Origin: an uncultured Roseburia sp. | Lineage (GTDB): Bacteria; Bacillota; Clostridia; Lachnospirales; Lachnospiraceae | NCBI GenBank assembly: GCA_900542495.1 | Contig: UQNW01000042.1 | Span: 1 to 19,109, forward strand | Reading direction: 5' to 3' | DNA: 19,109 nucleotides | Shown here: in pieces, positions 1 through 7,137 of the stretch | Position numbering within the stretch: position 1 is the stretch's first letter | Layout: every line of letters starts with the position of its first letter | Made by a program: the position numbers and the translations under genes | The notes under the pieces: generated by a model | Databases searched by the model: none | Seen by the model: the letters and a program-made list of their open reading frames with translations, nothing else | What the model was told of the DNA's origin: nothing

Positions 1-1
1 T

Positions 2-67
2 GTAGTTGGATATGCTGTTATTGCATTATTGGGAAATTTAATAGCATTGCCATTAGGAAAAAGATAA
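2..67 (+). CDS. C-terminal end of a membrane protein (partial)
   Basis: An open frame enters from the left edge and ends at TAA 65-67. Only 21 residues are visible. They are strongly hydrophobic (VVGYAVIALLGNLIALPLG) and finish with Lys-Arg, as expected for a last transmembrane helix with a short cytoplasmic tail. A good rho-independent terminator follows 23 bases after the stop, which supports this being a real gene end. The family cannot be named from so little; a transporter permease is a guess. Confidence 0.5.
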   Translation, partial: VVGYAVIALLGNLIALPLGKR

Positions 68-90
68 CTTCAAGTTTACAGAACTGAATC

Positions 91-118
91 AAAAGAGCTC
101 GAAGGAGCTCTTTTTCCT
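91..118. terminator. Rho-independent terminator
   Basis: A ten-pair stem (AAAAGAGCTC / GAGCTCTTTT) with the tetraloop GAAG is followed by a T-rich tract to about 120. It lies just after the partial membrane-protein gene. An A run on its left side means it could also stop transcription on the minus strand. Confidence 0.8.
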
Positions 119-223
119 TTTTTATAATAGTATCTGGGACTGTTGTTCCGTTGATAAGATTTTCAAGTTGTTGTGCGACTTCGGCTTGTTTGTTTGGATA
201 CAGACGACTATAAGTATTTAAGG

Positions 224-370
224 TTTGAAAGAATTGTAGAGCAGATGAAACAGGCACAGGGGATCACGGAACAGTTAAAGGCAGAAAATCAGATGGAATG
301 GGTAGCGAGAATGAACAATATGTAATCGTGTGCAAGGGAGATTGTGGATACAGAGATGGTTTATCAATAA
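224..370 (+). pseudogene. tnpV: Decayed 3' end of a tnpV-like gene
   Basis: The frame reads FERIVEQMKQAQGITEQLK, then AENQMEWVARMNN, which I recognise as the conserved C-terminal part of TnpV, a small accessory protein of Tn4451-type mobilizable transposons. The reading stops at TAA 323-325, yet the same frame continues with a plausible TnpV tail (CAREIVDTEMVYQ) to TAA 368-370, so the first stop looks like a nonsense mutation. Sequence before about 224 does not resemble the N-terminal half, so the gene is also truncated. A hairpin terminator follows. Identification rests on memory of the family; decay is seen directly. Confidence 0.65.
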
Positions 371-389
371 TGGAAATAAAATGAAGGAG

Positions 390-426
390 AAAAGGCGGCA
401 GTTTAGAAAGGCTGTTGCCTTTTAGG
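390..426 (+). terminator. Rho-independent terminator after tnpV remnant
   Basis: AAAAGGCGGCAG (390-401) pairs with CTGTTGCCTTTT (412-423) through twelve pairs, two of them G-U, with a ten-base loop. The T run is short. It fits as the old terminator of the tnpV gene and separates the remnant from the two-component operon. Confidence 0.6.
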
Positions 427-429
427 AAT

Positions 430-463
430 TGTTGTTTATTTGTTGTTTTTTATAAGATATACT
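430..463 (+). promoter_or_regulatory. Promoter with putative response-regulator direct repeats
   Basis: TGTTGT (430-435) and TGTTGT (441-446) form a direct repeat with an 11-bp period. TATACT (458-463) follows after exactly 11 bases and would serve as a -10 box. No good -35 box stands at the usual distance from TATACT; the repeats occupy that place. The identical layout recurs before the ABC permease gene. This suggests an OmpR-family activator site used for autoregulation. An alternative reading is TTGTTG (440-445), 17 bases, TATAAA (463-468). Confidence 0.55.
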
Positions 464-501
464 ATAAAGAAAAGATAGCATTATAGCCAGAGGTGGAATT
501 T

Positions 502-1176
502 ATGAACTATAAAATTTTAATGGTTGATGATGATAGAGAATTGCTAAAAATGTTGAATCAATACTTTACATTGAAGAATTATACAGTGATTATTGCAGAA
601 AATGGCATAGAAGCAATGGAAAAGATAAGTGTAAATCCCGATATTATTTTATTGGATGTAAATATGCCGGGAATGGACGGAATTGAAGTGTGCAGAAGAA
701 TCAGAGATATGGTTTCCTGTCCGATTATTTTTTTGACCGCAAAAGTAGAAGAACAGGATCGAGTAATGGGATTGTTGTCTGGTGGCGATGATTATGTTTT
801 AAAACCATTCAGTTTGAAAGAATTAGATGCCAGAATTATTGCTCATTTGAAACGTGAAGAACGTTTACATAGGAAAAAAGAACAAAGGTTTTATGGAGAA
901 TTAGTGATTGACTATGCCAGTAAATGTGTACATATTAAAGGGAATGCTTTAGAGCTTACGAAATTAGAGTATGAGATCATAGAATTTTTGTCTATGAACC
1001 CTGAAATGGTATTTGATAAAGAACGAATCTATGAGAAGATTGGCGGATATGATGCAGAAGGGGACAGCCGGGTGGTTACGGAGTTGATTCGCAGAATCCG
1101 CAAGAAAATGAAAATGTATTCGGAACACGAATATATTGCAACGGTATGGGGGAGGGGATATAAATGGGCAAAATAA
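502..1176 (+). CDS. OmpR-family response regulator
   Basis: This is a 224-residue transcription regulator of a two-component system. The N-terminal receiver domain (about 1-115) shows the acidic cluster D9-D11, the phosphoacceptor D52 in LLDVNMPG, T79 and K101. The C-terminal part (about 130-224) is a winged-helix DNA-binding domain ending in TVWGRGYKW, typical of OmpR/PhoB regulators. I place the start at ATG 502, seven bases after the ribosome binding site AGAGGTGG (489-496); the frame is open from a GTG at 493, but that lies within the binding site. The gene overlaps the histidine kinase gene by 13 bases, indicating translational coupling. Likely targets are its own promoter and that of the downstream exporter, which share a direct-repeat motif. 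Length is normal for the family. Confidence 0.95.
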   Translation: MNYKILMVDDDRELLKMLNQYFTLKNYTVIIAENGIEAMEKISVNPDIILLDVNMPGMDGIEVCRRIRDMVSCPIIFLTAKVEEQDRVMGLLSGGDDYVLKPFSLKELDARIIAHLKREERLHRKKEQRFYGELVIDYASKCVHIKGNALELTKLEYEIIEFLSMNPEMVFDKERIYEKIGGYDAEGDSRVVTELIRRIRKKMKMYSEHEYIATVWGRGYKWAK

Positions 1177-2345
1177 AAAATCTTTCGTTAAGGAAAACCA
1201 TTGTTTTGTATATGATAATTAGTTTAATAATTAGTTTTTATCTTTCAGCACTAATTATGCGAATAGCAAGCACAGTACAAAACAACATTTGGTGGAATTA
1301 TGTAGACCAAGAAGAATATTTTGAAATGGCTGAAGGGGATGGTAGAAGGTATTTGCCAGATGTTCCGAGACCACATTCTTATGAAATGAAAGAATTTGAT
1401 TATCATGTATCGGAAATATGTGATTTTCTTCAGACATTTACAGTGCTTATCGTATCTGTTGCAGGGAGTATTATAGCGGTATTTCTTTTTTATAAGCATA
1501 AACTGAAATGCCCTATCGAAGAATTAGAACTGGCTTCCCGACAAGTTGGTCGAAATAATTTAGATTTCCATATCACTTATGAAAATGAAGATGAGATGGG
1601 CGGATTGTGCAAAGAGTTTGAACGAATGAGAGGACAGCTGGCAGAGAATAATCAACAGTTATGGAAAATGCTTGAGGAAGAAAAGGCTTTGCGGGCTGCC
1701 ATTGCACATGATATACGTTCTCCGCTCTCTGTGCTGGAGGGGTATCAGGAAATGCTTTCAGAATATCTTCCGAAGAAAGAGATAAATATGGAGCAAGCCT
1801 TAGAAATGGTAAATGAAAGCAAAAAACAGATTGAACGTATGGATATCTTTGTGGAAACTATGCGAAAGATGAGCAGTTTAGATACAAGGGAGTTAGTAGC
1901 AGAAGAAATTACCAGTAAACAGGTAGAAATAGACGTACGGGCAGAGATGAACGTGTTTAGGAAAAAATTTGGAAAGCTATATGAATTAGAATGTTCGGAA
2001 ACAGAAGAAAAATTTTCAGGAGATAAGGAAGTGATTTTAGAGGTTATAGAAAACCTTTTGTCAAATGCCTTTCGTTACGCCAAGACAAAAGTGGAAATGG
2101 AAGTGTTTCTTACCTGTTCTGAATTACAGATCAGAATAAAGGATGATGGAGTGGGATTTACAATAGATAAGCAAAAGGCAACAGAGCTTTTTTATCAGCA
2201 AAATGTGAAAGACAGTTTGAAACATTCAGGAATGGGCATGTATATCAGCAGATTGTATTGTGAAAAGCATGGTGGTCAGTTACTGATAGAAAATGAAAAA
2301 CAGAGTGGAGCTGTAATAACAGCAGTATTTCATCGGATTGCATGA
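1164..2345 (+). CDS. Sensor histidine kinase
   Basis: This is a 393-residue membrane sensor kinase paired with the regulator upstream. It has a first membrane helix at about 13-35, a short extracytoplasmic loop (about 36-88), and a second helix at about 90-110. A HAMP-like linker follows (CPIEELELASRQV), then the HisKA dimerization helix with the phosphorylated His182 in AIAHDIRSPL. The ATP-binding domain shows the N box ENLLSNAFRY (296-305), DDGVGF (G1) and SGMGMY (G2). The sensing loop is small, about 50 residues and rich in acidic and aromatic residues, as in kinases that sense peptide stress at the membrane. The 3' end of the gene forms the left arm of a terminator. Because an ABC-2 exporter follows, the likely role is sensing a membrane-active antimicrobial, which is inference. 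Confidence 0.95.
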   Translation: MGKIKNLSLRKTIVLYMIISLIISFYLSALIMRIASTVQNNIWWNYVDQEEYFEMAEGDGRRYLPDVPRPHSYEMKEFDYHVSEICDFLQTFTVLIVSVAGSIIAVFLFYKHKLKCPIEELELASRQVGRNNLDFHITYENEDEMGGLCKEFERMRGQLAENNQQLWKMLEEEKALRAAIAHDIRSPLSVLEGYQEMLSEYLPKKEINMEQALEMVNESKKQIERMDIFVETMRKMSSLDTRELVAEEITSKQVEIDVRAEMNVFRKKFGKLYELECSETEEKFSGDKEVILEVIENLLSNAFRYAKTKVEMEVFLTCSELQIRIKDDGVGFTIDKQKATELFYQQNVKDSLKHSGMGMYISRLYCEKHGGQLLIENEKQSGAVITAVFHRIA

Positions 2346-2361
2346 GCGGTCCGATTTTTTT
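2332..2361 (+). terminator. Terminator overlapping the kinase stop codon
   Basis: ATCGGA (2332-2337) pairs with TCCGAT (2350-2355), followed by seven T residues. The left arm lies inside the last codons of the kinase gene. It would separate the regulatory genes from the exporter genes, consistent with a second promoter immediately downstream. Confidence 0.65.
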
Positions 2362-2365
2362 ATGC

Positions 2366-2399
2366 TGTTGTCTTTTTGTTGTGATTTATATTTTATGAT
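2366..2399 (+). promoter_or_regulatory. Exporter promoter with the same direct repeats
   Basis: TGTTGT (2366-2371) and TGTTGT (2377-2382) repeat with an 11-bp period. TATGAT (2394-2399) follows after 11 bases. Spacing matches the site before the response regulator exactly, while the intervening bases differ. This is the expected picture for one response regulator controlling two promoters. Confidence 0.6.
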
Positions 2400-2428
2400 G
2401 TCTATAACGAAGGAAAGGAGGAATACGT

Positions 2429-3493
2429 ATGATTGCTATTTTTAAAAGAGAGATTAGGAATTATCTAAAGCGACCGTTATTTTGGGTAGGTGTTCTGCTT
2501 GTGATTTATGGTGTGTTTAATGCGACAAGTCCATATTTAACCACACATTATCTTACAACGGGGGAGGAAATCATCAATGATCAGTCCAACACTTCGGTTG
2601 AAGGAGAAGTGTATGAGGGCTATATTCCAGCCACGCCTGAAAAGCACAGAGAGGTATGGCATGAAAAGGTAAAAATAAAATTAACGGATGTGTTTGGATT
2701 GACGGATTCAGAAGCACAGAATGTCATTGAAAAGCTGGAAAGCATGAATTTAAAAGAGGCCTATGCGTATTTGGAGCAAGAATATGACTGGTACGGGGCA
2801 AGGTATTTATACGAGGACAGTACGTATTATAAGGGAACGGCAGAAGAAATCAACGCATATCTAGATAAAAAATTGGAAGATAAGACATTTTCTTTTTATT
2901 ACGCAAGAAAATTTGCTGATTTTGCGGGTCTGTATATGGTGTTTTTTGCAATTATTATGTTGGCGGTTTTATTTTTACAAGATACAAAAAAGCATACTTA
3001 TGAATTGTTGCATACAAAGCCTGTGACTGCCGGGAAGTATGTAATGGGAAAAGTGAGTGCAGGATTTACAATTTGTTTGCTTGTGCTAACTATTTTGAAT
3101 ATACTGTTTTGGGTATTGTGCCGCATCTATACAAAGGATAGTGGATTTGAAGTGCGACTATGGGATTTTGTGGCTTCTACGGTACTTTATATATTGCCTA
3201 ATATGCTGATGATTGTGAGTATATATACATTGATTTCACTCATATTTAAAAATCCACTTCCGGGTGTACCACTTTTGATTCTTTATATGGTGTATTCCAA
3301 TTTGGGCGGAACTAATGCAGAGGGAGTTTACGGATATTGGGGCAAACCTTTGGCAATCATGGTACGATTTCCGGGGCAGCTTTTTGATACGACACCGCCC
3401 CCGATGGCGCTCTTAAATCAAAGTTTTCTTATTATTGTATCGGTAGTAATTATACTGATTTCGATACAGATTTGGAAGCGGAGGCGAATATAA
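2429..3493 (+). CDS. ABC-2 type transporter permease
   Basis: This is a 354-residue integral membrane subunit of an ABC exporter. A first helix (about 18-32) is followed by a long hydrophilic, probably extracytoplasmic segment (about 35-165, rich in Glu, Tyr and Thr). A cluster of helices then begins near LYMVFFAIIMLAVLFL and runs to the C terminus, which ends in KRRRI. This layout fits ABC-2 permeases of the antimicrobial-peptide immunity type. A strong binding site AAAGGAGG stands before ATG 2429. The next permease starts directly after the stop codon, so the two are co-translated. The substrate cannot be read from the sequence; peptide self-protection or resistance is inferred from the neighbouring two-component system. 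Confidence 0.85.
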   Translation: MIAIFKREIRNYLKRPLFWVGVLLVIYGVFNATSPYLTTHYLTTGEEIINDQSNTSVEGEVYEGYIPATPEKHREVWHEKVKIKLTDVFGLTDSEAQNVIEKLESMNLKEAYAYLEQEYDWYGARYLYEDSTYYKGTAEEINAYLDKKLEDKTFSFYYARKFADFAGLYMVFFAIIMLAVLFLQDTKKHTYELLHTKPVTAGKYVMGKVSAGFTICLLVLTILNILFWVLCRIYTKDSGFEVRLWDFVASTVLYILPNMLMIVSIYTLISLIFKNPLPGVPLLILYMVYSNLGGTNAEGVYGYWGKPLAIMVRFPGQLFDTTPPPMALLNQSFLIIVSVVIILISIQIWKRRRI

Positions 3494-4153
3494 ATGAAGA
3501 AGGAAATGAAGATTGTTCTGCCATTTTATAAAATTGCTTATGCAGTATCCTTTGTTGTAATTTTAAGTGTGATTCGTGCAGTTGTTTTCACGTATGAAAT
3601 AGGACTATCCATAGAGCCGCCTTTTGCGATATTGACTGCTGTTTTTTGTGCAGATACTTATGTGCAGGAAATTACAAGCAACCGTTCCGAAGTTCAGAGA
3701 CTGTATCAGATAAAAAAGAGAATCTATTCTATTATACAGAGACTGATGATACAGGGAACTTTTTTGCTGCTGCTCGCTGTTCTTGGATATGGATTGTTTT
3801 TTGCGTTTCAGAAACCAATTACACATCCAGTAACAGAAAGTGAAATACTTCAGTTTATTACCTGTTTTGGGGCGATTGTAGTAACTATTTTCTTTTGGGG
3901 AATATTGGCTAATACATTGTCTATGCTTTTTCGCAATATGTGGATGGGAATTGGAAGCAGTCTTTTGATATGGGTAGCAACAAATTCCACAGGTGGAGAT
4001 AAACTTTTTGGAGCATGGAATCTGTTTTCTTATTCTTTTAGAGATATAGAAAATACTGCCGATATTACATGGCTGTATGGGAAAGGCTTGTGTATTTGTA
4101 TCGGACTGATTTTGTTACTGGCATTGCCGAAGATCGTAAGAAAGAGAGGGTAA
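3494..4153 (+). CDS. Second ABC-2 type transporter permease
   Basis: This 219-residue, mostly hydrophobic protein has about six predicted membrane segments: near 13-30, 38-55, 88-106, 122-145, 150-165 and 194-212. It begins at ATG 3494, immediately after the TAA of the first permease, with a weak binding site (GGAGGCG) inside the preceding gene. It ends four bases before the ATPase gene. It lacks the large extracytoplasmic domain of the first permease, so the exporter would be a heterodimer of unequal permeases with one ATPase. No closer family can be named. Confidence 0.8.
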   Translation: MKKEMKIVLPFYKIAYAVSFVVILSVIRAVVFTYEIGLSIEPPFAILTAVFCADTYVQEITSNRSEVQRLYQIKKRIYSIIQRLMIQGTFLLLLAVLGYGLFFAFQKPITHPVTESEILQFITCFGAIVVTIFFWGILANTLSMLFRNMWMGIGSSLLIWVATNSTGGDKLFGAWNLFSYSFRDIENTADITWLYGKGLCICIGLILLLALPKIVRKRG

Positions 4154-4157
4154 ATTT

Positions 4158-5033
4158 ATGAGTATTCATATTGAGGATTTAACGGTAAGATTTAAGAATA
4201 GTGTCACAGCAATCGACCATGCAGATTTAGATATACCAAATGGGATATTTGGACTATTGGGAGAAAATGGAGCGGGAAAGACTACTTTGATGAGAGTTTT
4301 GACTACTGTGCTTAAACCTACAAACGGAATGGTTACATTAGACGGAATTTTGTATAGCGAAGGAAACTATGAAAAAATCCAAAGAAAGATAGGGTATTTA
4401 CCACAGGAAATTGAACTGTATCCTAATTTGACGGTTCAGGAGTGTTTGGAGTATATGGGAGATCTGGCAGGTGTTCCGAAAGCAGAATGTAGAAAGCGGA
4501 TAGATTATTATTTGAAAAAGACCAGTCTTATAGAACATCGTAAGAAGAAAATGAAGCAGTTATCAGGCGGTATGAAGCGACGGGTAGGATTGGTGCAGGC
4601 GCTTTTAAATGAACCGGAATTTTTAATTGTGGATGAGCCAACTACCGGTTTAGATCCGGAGGAACGTATTCGCATCCGCAATTTGTTAGTAGATTTTTCT
4701 GAAAACAGAACGGTTTTGTTTTCAACTCATGTGGTAGAAGACTTAGCTGCCACCTGCAATCAGCTTGCAATTATGCATAAAGGTCGATTTCTGTATGCGG
4801 GTTCTATGAAGAATTTGACAGAAGAAGCACAGGGGAAAATCTGGATTTGCAAAGTACCTGATGAGAGAAAAGCAAGAGAAGTGGAACAGAAGTATCGTAT
4901 TACATCTAAACAGTATGTTGAGGGGGGATTGCAGTTAAGAGTGATTTCTGAAATACAGCCAGAATTGGAGTGTATGTCAATTCCTGCAACGTTGGAAGAT
5001 GCTTATATTTATGTGACGAATCAATACGAGTAG
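4158..5033 (+). CDS. ABC transporter ATP-binding protein
   Basis: This is a 291-residue ATPase that would power the two permeases. All motifs are intact: Walker A GENGAGKTT (35-43), Q-loop Q83, signature LSGGM (135-139), Walker B LIVDEP (156-161), D-loop GLDPEE and H-loop His191 in STHVVED. The C-terminal 80 residues form the extension common in ABC-2 drug and lantibiotic transporters. The binding site AGAGAGGG precedes ATG 4158. The gene closes the exporter operon. A short inverted repeat follows the stop codon, but a clear terminator does not. Confidence 0.95.
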   Translation: MSIHIEDLTVRFKNSVTAIDHADLDIPNGIFGLLGENGAGKTTLMRVLTTVLKPTNGMVTLDGILYSEGNYEKIQRKIGYLPQEIELYPNLTVQECLEYMGDLAGVPKAECRKRIDYYLKKTSLIEHRKKKMKQLSGGMKRRVGLVQALLNEPEFLIVDEPTTGLDPEERIRIRNLLVDFSENRTVLFSTHVVEDLAATCNQLAIMHKGRFLYAGSMKNLTEEAQGKIWICKVPDERKAREVEQKYRITSKQYVEGGLQLRVISEIQPELECMSIPATLEDAYIYVTNQYE

Positions 5034-5034
5034 A

Positions 5035-5056
5035 TAAAGCACCATCTGATGCTTTA
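5035..5056 (+). repeat. Short inverted repeat after the exporter operon
   Basis: TAAAGCA (5035-5041) and TGCTTTA (5050-5056) form a seven-pair stem with an eight-base loop right after the ATPase stop codon. There is no T run, so it is a weak terminator candidate at best. Its right arm coincides with the end of the beta-lactamase-like remnant, so it may be an accident of the junction. Confidence 0.3.
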
Positions 5057-5456
5057 CTACCAGTTGCACGTTGTTCGCTTTGAATATTTGTGGAGAAAAA
5101 GTATGTATTATTTTGGCTTTCTATAAAACCTATAAACCAGCCATTTATATCCTGCCCGTTCACTCGTCCGGTTCCGGTTTTTCCATAAATTCTCCATTTT
5201 CAGAGGCGGTAAGATGGATGGAATTTTTGACGGCATGAATATTAGCAGGAGTAAAGTTGAAGTTGTTTCGATATAAATTTTTCAAAAGTTCAACTTGTTC
5301 TACTGGTGAAATCTTTAAGGATGACTGCATCCAGTAGGAAGAGAAATCTCCGGATATATTTTTATTGCCATATCCTATTTGCTGAAGGTATGAATTTATA
5401 GTGGAAGATCCGAGCTGCTTGTCGATTGATTCAAAATACCAGTTTGTATATATCTT
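5041..5456 (-). pseudogene. Remnant of BlaR1 sensor / class D beta-lactamase domain
   Basis: The minus strand encodes the C-terminal half of a penicillin-binding domain of the class D type, as found in BlaR1 sensors and OXA enzymes. From 5444 downward it reads NWYFESIDKQLG, then QIGYGN (the YGN motif), then QSSLKISPVEQVELLKNLY. After a one-base frameshift near 5188-5192 come YGKTGTG (the KTG box), NGWFIGFIES, TYFFSTNIQ and ATGSKA. The N-terminal half with the active-site serine is missing, and the end merges into sequence next to the ATPase stop. It is therefore truncated at both ends and frameshifted. BlaR1 seems more likely than an enzyme from the wording of the motifs I remember, but the two cannot be separated here. 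Confidence 0.75.
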
Positions 5457-5472
5457 TTAAAAGGTATATGAT
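5444..5472 (+). promoter_or_regulatory. Promoter for the small membrane protein
   Basis: TTGTAT (5444-5449) and TATGAT (5467-5472) are separated by 17 bases and stand 27 bases before the start codon of the next gene. The -35 box lies at the edge of the beta-lactamase-like remnant. Confidence 0.5.
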
Positions 5473-5498
5473 TAAGAAAAACGGCAGGAGGTATCTGA

Positions 5499-5708
5499 AT
5501 GAAATCACATAAATATTGGTCTATCGGTGCACTGATTACAATGCTTGGAACTTTTTATACAGGTTATAAGGGATCAAAAGAAGGCCATAAGTACTTTGCA
5601 GCAAGTTCTTTGCTTTGCATGATTATGGCTATTTATACAGGACACAAGATGATTTCTGGTAAAAGTAGGAAGAAAAAAGAAGTTTCAGTAGAGAGTGTTG
5701 AAGATTAA
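5499..5708 (+). CDS. Small two-helix membrane protein
   Basis: This 69-residue protein has two probable membrane helices (about 8-22 and 33-48) and a basic, then acidic cytoplasmic tail. It may belong to the DUF6219 family, from memory and without certainty. The two halves resemble each other: HKYW....L..M...YTGYKGSK and HKYF....L..M...YTGHKMIS align without gaps, suggesting an internal duplication. A strong binding site GCAGGAGG precedes ATG 5499, and a promoter is visible upstream. It stands alone between a degraded gene and a long inverted repeat. Function is unknown; its place next to a peptide-type exporter could hint at an immunity role, but nothing in the sequence proves this. Confidence 0.8.
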   Translation: MKSHKYWSIGALITMLGTFYTGYKGSKEGHKYFAASSLLCMIMAIYTGHKMISGKSRKKKEVSVESVED

Positions 5709-5723
5709 AAAACAAAATATTTT

Positions 5724-5776
5724 AATAAATAACGCCGGTGCGGGATTTTTGATATCCAGTACTGGCGTTATTTATT
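5724..5776. terminator. Long inverted repeat, probable bidirectional terminator
   Basis: AATAAATAACGCC (5724-5736) and GGCGTTATTTATT (5764-5776) are perfect 13-base complements. Pairing may continue inside through GGT/ACT with one G-U pair. It lies between the convergent small membrane protein gene and the CpXC gene, which suits a terminator for both strands, although the outer arms are only loosely T-rich. Confidence 0.55.
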
Positions 5777-5810
5777 CTACAGGGGCTTGGGGGTGTAGCC
5801 ACCAAATATA

Positions 5811-6464
5811 CTATTCGTTTTCTGCTTCGGCAAGTTTGTTAAGGATCCACTCCCTATTGATAACTATTTCATCATCATCGCGGAAATCCTTGAAATCATT
5901 GCAGTGTGAAGAAGCAAATTCATACATATTGTCAATGTCAACTGCACCAGTAATCTCACCCTTATTAATGATTACAAGAATATTTGTTCCGTCGTCGTCG
6001 ACAGCAAAGCGCAGTTCATCAAATTCTATATAGGGATCATTTTTGAGAATAGAATCTGTCGCAAGTAATTTAACAAGTTCCATTACCCTGTCATCTTTAC
6101 CTGCATCAAAGATCTGGATCTTTTCAACGAGCTGATTTGCTGATGTCACAATCCGGTATAAGTACTTTTCGGTACGATAATCAGCCAAAGCATTTTTTTC
6201 ATAAAATATTTCATATGTCTTCTTTACTTCTGATTCAGGAACCAGATAAATCATGACAAGATCTTCCATCTGGTGATAGAGTGTGGAGTAGTTTAAACGA
6301 AAGGTCTCTCCACAGCTCGGGCAGGTATAAAGGAAAATAGATTGATTAAGTACCTTCTCTTTCATTTCAGGATCCAGTGCAGTATTAATACTGTCCCAGA
6401 GCTCAAAATCTCCCTCATGATGGCAGGAAGGACAAGTTACCTTTTCTATATGATGTCTTGACAT
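5811..6464 (-). CDS. CpXC domain protein
   Basis: This 217-residue soluble protein has an N-terminal CpXC-type domain with two cysteine pairs, CPSC at 11-14 and CPSC at about 48-51, likely binding one zinc ion. The C-terminal part (about 110-217) is acidic and has no recognised motif. The start ATG 6464 has a strong binding site AAAGGAGG seven bases upstream on the minus strand. It is the last gene of a minus-strand series XRE - ImmA - CpXC, 65 bases after the protease gene, and probably shares its transcription. The function of CpXC proteins is not established. Its repeated association with a repressor and ImmA protease would suggest a regulated stress or defence role, which is inference. 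Length and cysteine motifs look intact. Confidence 0.8.
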   Translation of the reverse strand: MSRHHIEKVTCPSCHHEGDFELWDSINTALDPEMKEKVLNQSIFLYTCPSCGETFRLNYSTLYHQMEDLVMIYLVPESEVKKTYEIFYEKNALADYRTEKYLYRIVTSANQLVEKIQIFDAGKDDRVMELVKLLATDSILKNDPYIEFDELRFAVDDDGTNILVIINKGEITGAVDIDNMYEFASSHCNDFKDFRDDDEIVINREWILNKLAEAENE

Positions 6465-6529
6465 AAATGATCCTCCTTTCAGTGAGATAAATCTATAGTT
6501 TTTCTATTGTAGAATAATCTTATCCGCTA

Positions 6530-7045
6530 TTATTTCGCCAGAAAATTACTCTGTATCTCCATCGGCATATGATAAGCCTGGCCTCGTTTTGTCAGGCTGT
6601 ATAGTTTAAAGCTCATGAGTTCCGGAGTCGCATTCAAAGAGCTGCAGAGTCCGAAATAATCCAGGTCTTCGTTCTGAACCATATCTTCAATCTCCTCATC
6701 ATCAATCAGAAGATCGGCAGCAAACAGATTGGCCTGGTATTCTGTATTATCCGTCATATTGTAGAGGGTATCATCTTGCATTGGAGCCATTTTCAGCTGG
6801 GAACGATGCAGGATGATATGCCCTAATTCATGGGCGGCAACGATCATCTTTTCTTCTTCTGAAAGGAAACTGCTGATCATGACATAGATTGTCTTACAGC
6901 TCATAAAACAGTATCCTTTCAGTGTCTTATATCTGGAAGTTTCACCGACCACAATGTTCATCTGATCCATGATCTCAAATGGATCTCGGGTTCCATATTT
7001 CTTGATTAATTTCTTTGTTTCTGTATATATGTAAGTGTTTCTCAA
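6530..7045 (-). CDS. immA: ImmA/IrrE family metallo-endopeptidase
   Basis: This zinc protease family cleaves partner XRE-type repressors after DNA damage or stress, as ImmA does with ImmR in ICEBs1. The zinc motif HELGH lies at about residues 72-76 in AAHELGHIILH. A downstream EYQANLFAADLL stretch supplies the expected third ligand Glu and the conserved helix. On the minus strand the binding site GAGGTG (7057-7052) points to a TTG start at 7045, giving 171 residues. The frame is open from a GTG at 7054, but that overlaps the binding site. The gene follows the repressor gene by about 90 bases. The tail (about 130-171) is the usual helical C terminus. The likely substrate is the XRE protein encoded just upstream. 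Confidence 0.88.
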   Translation of the reverse strand: MRNTYIYTETKKLIKKYGTRDPFEIMDQMNIVVGETSRYKTLKGYCFMSCKTIYVMISSFLSEEEKMIVAAHELGHIILHRSQLKMAPMQDDTLYNMTDNTEYQANLFAADLLIDDEEIEDMVQNEDLDYFGLCSSLNATPELMSFKLYSLTKRGQAYHMPMEIQSNFLAK

Positions 7046-7094
7046 ATAAATCACCTCAAAAGTAAAAAATAAAAAGGGCAGAAATATCCTTGTA

Positions 7095-7122
7095 ACTATA
7101 AGGTAACAGATTAGGTGTACAA
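7095..7122 (-). promoter_or_regulatory. Possible minus-strand promoter before the protease gene
   Basis: On the minus strand TTGTAC (7122-7117), 16 bases, and TATAGT (7100-7095) form a weak promoter in the gap between the repressor and protease genes. It would give the protease an independent start. The -35 box is poor. Confidence 0.3.
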
Positions 7123-7137
7123 TAATCCCGCCTTCTA

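Noticed and set aside
18..257. 79-residue minus-strand frame with protein-like composition
   Set aside because: It runs through the terminator hairpin and antisense to the end of the partial membrane-protein gene, with no ribosome binding site. At most its middle part is a gene fragment.
5101..5163. Functional beta-lactamase or sensor gene
   Set aside because: The domain lacks its N-terminal half and active-site serine and is frameshifted before the KTG box, so it is a remnant.
5695..6033. 112-residue plus-strand frame
   Set aside because: It lies antisense to the well-supported CpXC gene and spans the inverted repeat; no binding site and Ser-rich shadow composition.
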